Part shown: piece by piece, positions 35,401-39,850 of the stretch
Numbering within the stretch: the first letter of the stretch is position 1
How the letters are laid out: every line of letters starts with the position of its first letter
Source of the DNA: Candidatus Cloacimonadota bacterium
GTDB taxonomy: Bacteria > Cloacimonadota > Cloacimonadia > Cloacimonadales > TCS61
Direction: 5' to 3'
NCBI GenBank assembly: GCA_030445745.1
Contig: JASUTE010000017.1
Coordinates: forward strand, 1 to 39,850
DNA: 39,850 nt
Notes under the pieces: model-generated
What the model saw: only the letters and a program-made list of their open reading frames with translations
Told to the model about the DNA's origin: nothing
Database searches by the model: none
Position numbers and translations under genes: made by a program

Positions 35401-36752
35401 GCGGAATTTTTTGCCTGTACCACAACAAAATGGTAAAAGATAATTGGGAATATCTAACCTACAGTAATTTGAATGAGCAAGATAAGAAATTTTCTAAACT
35501 AATGGAGATTGTGGAAACCACATATCAGAAAAATAAGAGCCAAAATGTGAAACAACCACACTTTGCTCCGGAATATAACAACATTATCTCCTTTCCACTT
35601 TCGGTACGCGATGACAAAAAAGGTGTGATATTGCTCATCAGCAAATTTGGCTCCCATTACTTTACCGAAAAAATGTACAACCTTATCAATGCTCTCTGCA
35701 ATCAAATAGTGGTAATAGTGGAAAATATAACTTACAAAACTTTCCAAAAATCACATGCCAATATCCGCCAGGAATTAGCATCTGCCAGTAATTTTCCCAA
35801 TATAATTGGCAAAAGCAAAAGTATCCAGAAGATTTTCCGTCTTATAGAAAAAATCAGTAACACACCTACTACAGTGCTTTTGGAAGGTGCAAGCGGTACT
35901 GGTAAAGAACTTATAGCAAGAGCTATTCACTATAACAGCGACAGAAAAAATAAAAAATTCGTGGCGCAGTATTGTGGAGCTCTGCCCGAAACCCTATTAG
36001 AAAGTGAACTTTTCGGTCATGTGAAAGGCTCTTTCACCGGTGCTACTCACGAAAAAAAGGGTCTTTTCGAGATAGCTGACGGCGGTACTTTTTTCTTAGA
36101 TGAAATAGCAGATATCAGTATGTCCACTCAAGCAAAACTGCTGCGATTCCTACAGGAAGGAGAAATAAAAAAAGTTGGTTCCACCCAAACTCAAAAGGTT
36201 GATGTACGGGTTATCTGCGCCTCCAATGTATCTCTGAAAGAAAAGGTAAAAGCAGGTGATTTCAGAGAAGACCTTTATTATCGTTTGAATGTAATAAAAA
36301 TCGATGTGCCTCCCTTAAAAGATAGACGATCGGATATTCCCTTGCTAGTGGTACACTTCCTAGATAAATACAGCAAAAAAATTGGTAAAAAAATAAATGG
36401 TGTCACCGATGAAACTATGCGTTATCTGATAAACTATGACTGGCCTGGCAATATTAGGCAATTGGAAAACGAAATAGAGCGTGCCGTTACCTTAGCCGAT
36501 GATAATTCAGTAATAAAAACTTCTGATCTTTCCGAGGAAATTTTCCATTTTCAAGAAAACACCGAAACCATAAATATGTTAGAAAACCAATCTCTGAAAG
36601 AAGCTGTAGAAAAGTTGGAAAAGCAAATGATCCTAAAAACTCTGGAAGAAACTGGCTGGAATCAGACTCAAACAGCTAAAAAACTGAAACTGAGCCGCCA
36701 AGGTCTGATAAAAAAGATGCACCGCTATGAAATAAAAAAGGACGAGGAATAG
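32496..36752 (+). CDS. Giant sigma-54-dependent activator: P-loop-like, TPR, GAF, AAA+ and Fis-HTH domains
   Basis: The 1418-residue cytoplasmic protein is far longer than usual for its class (~450-650). Residues ~20-350 resemble a STAND/AAA-type ATPase, but Walker A reads GFSGAGKFF (from Gly39), with Phe instead of Ser/Thr after the Lys, and the Walker B-like strand is VNIIIYEIHYLDE, so ATP hydrolysis there is doubtful. Residues ~385-930 are about a dozen TPR repeats (e.g. AAIYNNLGSIAMLQGNWKEA). A GAF domain follows (~935-1095). The AAA+ domain has Walker A GASGTGKE (from Gly1131), GSFTGA (from Gly1178) as a variant of the sigma-54-contacting GAFTGA loop, and FFLDEI as Walker B. A Fis-type HTH ends the protein (TGWNQTQTAKKLKLSRQGL). 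It probably senses a protein or ligand through TPR/GAF and opens sigma-54 promoters. Targets unknown. Confidence 0.9.
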   Translation: MKPDLQKILIKNITEDHNLTANLIEKIETNPDKIIEICGFSGAGKFFVLKDLYNELEKKRIPFKLYQPYIFRINQFKEIVQLISEISDKEFEELLKNSHKYDFSSKYDFFYFITSQLSKKKLFKPVNIIIYEIHYLDEYTTDFLQYLAQYLEKEHISLIAFTREETFAFSDKIEIPKINRQAIKNILTEYYSEDRNNNFSTESEILNNIADGNVYIVEYLLKNSAKKNEKIDFSSYINEKLDFDSIYLQKIEELNQRELDLLQTIFLMDTHANKTVLKEIYPDAIQILKKLEKNGLITYFNNIITPIRVSPVKKKYLELEEKKREELLAQVKAFIPEDLFIDSCFEIAECDQEKKEKRIEVLKKLHDYKSLQKIYKSEIEKSKDKNSELEFKKEIGIVCMNLNDYQQASNYFRQALKLAINLEKPLAELVYLLSSALYSMNSFSLALEIIKKFSPQKIDPYYNWKLMLQKAEIYTQMEDFQLALQFTDEANRLAAKTKDTKQRSIRQADCKKQDGLIYYYTNEWNKAEISFEEAEKLYLTVNYIPGLAAIYNNLGSIAMLQGNWKEAERLFLKSLKFEQQRYNLNGISVCYSNLGSLCEDQSNYTKALDYLNKALEIQILLNDIYKITTFYYNIGITYMDNNQYDKAVEALQHSLQIALRFNLYKSVDAALNCLGALYFKSGDWTKAIDYYERAIEKSKTNNFKEGLCQSYNNLGELYEKRGEYALAQDFYSKSLDLLSSITDDFMKAEIYGNMGSVLTHLHKFGEAYGYLVESYDFFKSLNAKDEILEGAQKQAFYFIQTRNYESAKYYLDTALKLAEELKDENKLGSCYYLKALLAKNSDKEQALEDLKNAIEFFILADNNFDWARANYQYALLLYEIGDWEQALQILKENTKIIKKYGAIKFLEKNDNLIQNITQKYKVELKESKQQETQLNKFYEITKELNNITDIEVLHETALDKIIQFADADSGIFCLYHNKMVKDNWEYLTYSNLNEQDKKFSKLMEIVETTYQKNKSQNVKQPHFAPEYNNIISFPLSVRDDKKGVILLISKFGSHYFTEKMYNLINALCNQIVVIVENITYKTFQKSHANIRQELASASNFPNIIGKSKSIQKIFRLIEKISNTPTTVLLEGASGTGKELIARAIHYNSDRKNKKFVAQYCGALPETLLESELFGHVKGSFTGATHEKKGLFEIADGGTFFLDEIADISMSTQAKLLRFLQEGEIKKVGSTQTQKVDVRVICASNVSLKEKVKAGDFREDLYYRLNVIKIDVPPLKDRRSDIPLLVVHFLDKYSKKIGKKINGVTDETMRYLINYDWPGNIRQLENEIERAVTLADDNSVIKTSDLSEEIFHFQENTETINMLENQSLKEAVEKLEKQMILKTLEETGWNQTQTAKKLKLSRQGLIKKMHRYEIKKDEE

Positions 36753-36753
36753 G

Positions 36754-39564
36754 TTGTATAAAAATTTTGTAGTTTTCGATCTGGAAACCACTGGGTTCAA
36801 TTTTGAACAGGAAGATATTATCGAGATTGGCGCCGTAAAATATGCTAACAACAAAAAGATAGAAAGTTTCAGCGAATTCATTAAACCGACAAAACCAGTT
36901 CCGGAATTCATTAAGCAACTTACGCATATTACTGATGAACAACTAAACCAGGCAAGCCCTTTGCCTGTGGTTCTAGAAAAATTCCTACATTTCATCGATA
37001 ACAATCTGCTGGTATGCCATAATACCGATTTTGATATTGGTTTTCTAAAAGCTAAAATGGAAAAAACCTCTTTTCCTCCTTTTACCAACCGTTTTTTAGA
37101 TACTTTGGAGTTGAGTAGAATTTACCTACCATTTGCTGCCAATCATAAATTAACTACTTTGTGCAAATATTTTAAAATTGAATTAAAAAATGCTCATAGA
37201 GCTATCTACGATGCCCAGGCAACTGCCGATTTGTTTATGAAGCTACAAACCACTATTCGCGAGGATATCCCACTGAACTTGAATAACCAAGTTTTACAAA
37301 TAGCTCGCGTTGCCGCTCCTTCCACAGATTTATTAGCTTTTTTGGAAGATATAACCAGACAGCAACAAAAAACAGCACTTCTGAAAAAAAATAAACCAAA
37401 AAAATTCTTGAGCGGACGTAATTATATAAAAAATGAGCCAGAGCAGTTTACAGAATATACTATTTCAGAAGTTTTTGGGAAAAATGGCGTTTTTTATGAA
37501 AATTTTGAAAATTATGAGTTGCGTTCTGGTCAATTAAAGATGGCAGATGCTGTACTAAGCAGTTTTCTTAACGATGAATTTTTACTAGTTGAAGCAGGTA
37601 CAGGAGTAGGAAAATCTTTAGCATATTTGGTACCTGCTCTGATTCACACTAACCAAAACCAGTGCAAAGTAATAATTTCCACAAACACCAAAAATTTGCA
37701 AGAACAGCTATTTTACAAAGACCTACCTTTAGTAAAAAAATTATTGAATCTGCCTTTTGAAGCAGTGCTACTGAAAGGAAGACGAAACTATTTATGCATC
37801 AAAAAGTGGAATGAGATAGTATTAGATCCAGAACGTAAGTTGACTTCCTATGAAGCAGAGATAATGTTGAATTTATTAGTGTGGCAATACTATACTCTGA
37901 CTGGTGATATTTCCGAAAACTCCTCTTTCAGCTTAAAACGCAATAATGCACTTTGGAAAAGGTTATCAGCAGACCAACATTTTTGCAATAAGCGTAAATG
38001 CCAGTTTTATAACAAATGCTATCTTATGAATATTCGCCAAAAAGCTGAAAAAGCACATCTGGTCATTATTAATCATCATTTACTGCTGGCAGATTTGCAA
38101 TCCGAAAATGCTGCTTTAGGTGAATATGATTATCTAATAGTAGATGAAGCTCACAATATGCCCCATATGGCTCCCATTGAGTTAGGAATTGCACTTGGTT
38201 ACGCCGATATTATCAATTTTCTCAATCAAATCTATACTATTAGGAATAAATTCCAATCCGGGGCTTTGGTAACCCTGAAAGCAGCTGCTAACAAAAGCCG
38301 TTTCAACAACGAAAAAAAAAGCAAACTTCTGGCATCCATTTCTCAATTCATCGATGAAATCAATGATATAAAATCTTATTTCAGTAGCTATTTCCTAAAA
38401 ATTGACAAATTAGTTCAGCAAAAAGGTAGTCATGGCAAACTGCGGGTAAATTCTGATGAGGAATTTCCAGAACTAAACAAAGAACTGGAAAAGATAATTA
38501 CAATTTGGGAAGATTTTTCCCGAAAATTCAATGCTATGTTGGAGTTATTCGGCAATATCGAGGAAAAATTGTTTGTCGATTACCAACAAAATGCCGATAA
38601 TCTGAGAGCTATAAATCAACGCATTGCTGAATTCTATAATACCCTAGCTTATTTTTTCAATCCAGATTGGGAAAATAACGCTATCTGGCTTTCAAATTTT
38701 CAAACTAACGATGCCAAATACCCGGCTGGAATAATTAATTCAGCACCTCTTAACATAGATGATATTCTCTACACCAAGTTGTATAAAAAATTAAAAGCAG
38801 CAATTTTCACCTCTGCTACTATGGCTATTCGGGGAAAGTTCAAATACTACGCTTCTCGGATGGGACTAGATAAACTGGAATATCGTAATGATTTGGTGGT
38901 GGAATCTCCCTTCGATTATAAAAAGCAAGCTATGGTACTAGTAGCAGGATTTTTACCAGATCCCAAAGATAAATATTTTAGTGACCAAAGCCTGGAAATT
39001 ATTAAAAATTCTGTTAATATAACCCAGAAAGGAGTAATGACTCTTTTTACTTCCTACCGTGATTTAAACAATGCACATGAGCATTTAAGTAAGGAATTCT
39101 ACAGTAAGGATATTCTGCTTCTAACTCAGGGCAAAGGGATGGGACGTTCAGCTATGCTACAGGAATTTCGGGAAAACAAAAAAGCTGTATTGTTTGGTAC
39201 TAACTCCTTTTGGGAAGGTGTAGATATCCCCGGCGAAGCCCTTTCATTGCTTATTTTATATAAACTACCATTTCAAGTACCTTCGGAGCCCGTAATAGAA
39301 GCTTATTTGCAAAAATTGGAAGCAGAAGGAAAAAATTCCTTCATGCACTTTATGATGCCAAATGCCCTCCTAAAATATCGCCAGGGTTTTGGTCGTTTGA
39401 TTCGAAATAAAACAGATAGCGGCATTGTTTTAGTCTTAGATAGCCGCATTCGTAGCAAAAGTTATGGCCAATATTTTAAAAAAATTATTCCAGCACGCAC
39501 CAAAATTTACGAAACGAATATTGAGATATATGATTTTTTAGCAAACTGGTTCAAAAAATTATAA
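36754..39564 (+). CDS. dinG: DnaQ-type exonuclease fused to a DinG-family helicase
   Basis: The 936-residue protein joins a DEDDh 3'-5' exonuclease (residues ~1-170: FDLETTGF, HNTDFDIGFL, HRAIYDAQAT) to an XPD/DinG-like helicase. The helicase has Walker A AGTGVGKS (from Ala281), the DEAH box (Asp464) and, in the second motor domain, GTNSFWEGVDIPGE and YRQGFGRLIRN. Four cysteines (348, 411, 416, 422) between motifs Ia and II match the 4Fe-4S pattern of DinG/XPD. The exonuclease-fused DinG of Staphylococcus, by contrast, lacks the cluster. It likely unwinds and trims DNA or R-loops during repair. The start is TTG at 36754, with GAGGAA before it, 1 nt after the activator gene, so the two are co-transcribed. 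Confidence 0.9.
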   Translation: MYKNFVVFDLETTGFNFEQEDIIEIGAVKYANNKKIESFSEFIKPTKPVPEFIKQLTHITDEQLNQASPLPVVLEKFLHFIDNNLLVCHNTDFDIGFLKAKMEKTSFPPFTNRFLDTLELSRIYLPFAANHKLTTLCKYFKIELKNAHRAIYDAQATADLFMKLQTTIREDIPLNLNNQVLQIARVAAPSTDLLAFLEDITRQQQKTALLKKNKPKKFLSGRNYIKNEPEQFTEYTISEVFGKNGVFYENFENYELRSGQLKMADAVLSSFLNDEFLLVEAGTGVGKSLAYLVPALIHTNQNQCKVIISTNTKNLQEQLFYKDLPLVKKLLNLPFEAVLLKGRRNYLCIKKWNEIVLDPERKLTSYEAEIMLNLLVWQYYTLTGDISENSSFSLKRNNALWKRLSADQHFCNKRKCQFYNKCYLMNIRQKAEKAHLVIINHHLLLADLQSENAALGEYDYLIVDEAHNMPHMAPIELGIALGYADIINFLNQIYTIRNKFQSGALVTLKAAANKSRFNNEKKSKLLASISQFIDEINDIKSYFSSYFLKIDKLVQQKGSHGKLRVNSDEEFPELNKELEKIITIWEDFSRKFNAMLELFGNIEEKLFVDYQQNADNLRAINQRIAEFYNTLAYFFNPDWENNAIWLSNFQTNDAKYPAGIINSAPLNIDDILYTKLYKKLKAAIFTSATMAIRGKFKYYASRMGLDKLEYRNDLVVESPFDYKKQAMVLVAGFLPDPKDKYFSDQSLEIIKNSVNITQKGVMTLFTSYRDLNNAHEHLSKEFYSKDILLLTQGKGMGRSAMLQEFRENKKAVLFGTNSFWEGVDIPGEALSLLILYKLPFQVPSEPVIEAYLQKLEAEGKNSFMHFMMPNALLKYRQGFGRLIRNKTDSGIVLVLDSRIRSKSYGQYFKKIIPARTKIYETNIEIYDFLANWFKKL

Positions 39565-39638
39565 CTGCAAATCTTAGTCAACTTCACTCAAGGCTAACTG
39601 CTTAAAATAAAAAAAATTATCAATTTTCTAAAAAATGT

Positions 39639-39738
39639 TTGACATAAAAACTATCTGTTTGATTTTCAGCACTCACTTTAGCAAATAAGGGCAACAAATT
39701 ATGTAAGTTGCTGTAATGTTAACCTGTTATAGCAGGTT
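39639..39738 (+). promoter_or_regulatory. Leader of the EF-Tu gene with two hairpins
   Basis: TTGACA at 39639-39644 is a probable -35; the matching -10 is unclear. Two stem-loops follow: GCAAC (39691-39695) with GTTGC (39707-39711), and AACCTG (39721-39726) with CAGGTT (39733-39738). Neither has a proper T-run, so they are leader structures rather than terminators. The second ends 13 nt before the AGGAGG ribosome site and could influence initiation. Confidence 0.4.
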
Positions 39739-39761
39739 TCGATCTTTTATTAGGAGGAAAA

Positions 39762-39850
39762 ATGGCTAAGGAAAAATATGTAAGAAGTAAGCCGCACGTA
39801 AATATTGGTACGATTGGTCACGTGGACCATGGTAAGACCACCTTAACAGC
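39762..39850 (+). CDS. tuf: Elongation factor Tu, 5' end only
   Basis: The first 29 codons run off the window edge. The start [20 protein letters not shown] followed by VDHGKTTLT is EF-Tu: the G1 P-loop GHVDHGKT is the GTP-binding motif that delivers aminoacyl-tRNA to the ribosome. A perfect AGGAGG (39752-39757) lies 4 nt before the ATG. Whatever follows, commonly secE-nusG-rplK or ribosomal proteins, is outside the window. Confidence 0.97.
   Translation, partial: MAKEKYVRSKPHVNIGTIGHVDHGKTTLT

Noticed and set aside
36633-37088. 151-codon minus-strand frame across the activator/dinG junction
   Set aside because: Both strands cannot be coding here; the plus-strand frames contain an HTH and exonuclease motifs, so this is a shadow.
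1-39850. CRISPR arrays, tRNA or rRNA genes, intact insertion sequences, prophage
   Set aside because: I looked in the intergenic intervals and saw no regularly spaced repeats, cloverleaf-like segments, transposase motifs with terminal inverted repeats, or phage structural genes. Only eye inspection was possible; tRNAscan-type and repeat searches would be decisive.

Overview
The window is about 39.8 kb of AT-rich bacterial DNA (genes with many AAA/GAA/ATT codons, ATG/GTG/TTG starts and strong AGGAGG-type ribosome sites). It is a Gram-negative-type anaerobe: there are several lipoproteins, a heptosyltransferase-family enzyme for a lipopolysaccharide-like surface, and a clustered set of lysine-fermentation genes. 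The lysine pathway, the GWxTD-domain protein and the many stand-alone lipoproteins fit a member of Cloacimonadota ('Candidatus Cloacimonas'-like). That assignment is inference; no rRNA gene is present to confirm it.

Layout. 1-4684 is a sparse, accessory-looking stretch: a long region with no convincing gene, a 63-residue peptide gene, and two lipoproteins (an aspartyl-protease/PDZ protein and a metallopeptidase-like protein). The peptide gene and the second lipoprotein share an almost identical 48-nt promoter-upstream element. 4885-6638 is a minus-strand TetR regulator plus nitronate monooxygenase-like pair with a clear inverted-repeat operator. 6690-7558 holds decayed coding sequence and a terminator. 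7621-10320 is DNA polymerase I with its own promoter.

10508-22774 is the metabolic core. In order it encodes 3,5-diaminohexanoate dehydrogenase (kdd), lysine 2,3-aminomutase (kamA), the P-loop protein KamB, the MutS-like ATPase KamC, a drug/metabolite-transporter-family permease, a GWxTD protein, LemA, two TPM-domain proteins, then after a terminator and a new promoter lysine 5,6-aminomutase (kamD, kamE), and finally an acetoacetate/butyrate-type CoA-transferase (atoD, atoA). Together these convert L-lysine to beta-lysine, then 3,5-diaminohexanoate, then 3-keto-5-aminohexanoate, and exchange CoA between acetoacetate and an acyl-CoA at the end. The cleavage enzyme (Kce) and 3-aminobutyryl-CoA ammonia-lyase (Kal) are not in the window.

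22830-39850 is mostly housekeeping: a decayed coiled-coil gene, glyQ without glyS, a heterodimeric ABC exporter with one degenerate ATP site, alaS, a small lipoprotein, a GT9 glycosyltransferase, a very large sigma-54 activator (degenerate P-loop domain, TPR array, GAF, AAA+, Fis-type HTH), an exonuclease-DinG helicase fusion, and the 5' end of the EF-Tu gene behind a two-hairpin leader.

The observations most worth following are the 1418-residue sigma-54 activator, the duplicated promoter element with a 5'-terminal hairpin, the terminator abutting the kamA ribosome site, the GWxTD-LemA-TPM envelope block inside the lysine operon, and the paired degenerate motifs of the ABC exporter. I found no tRNA, rRNA, CRISPR array or intact insertion sequence.
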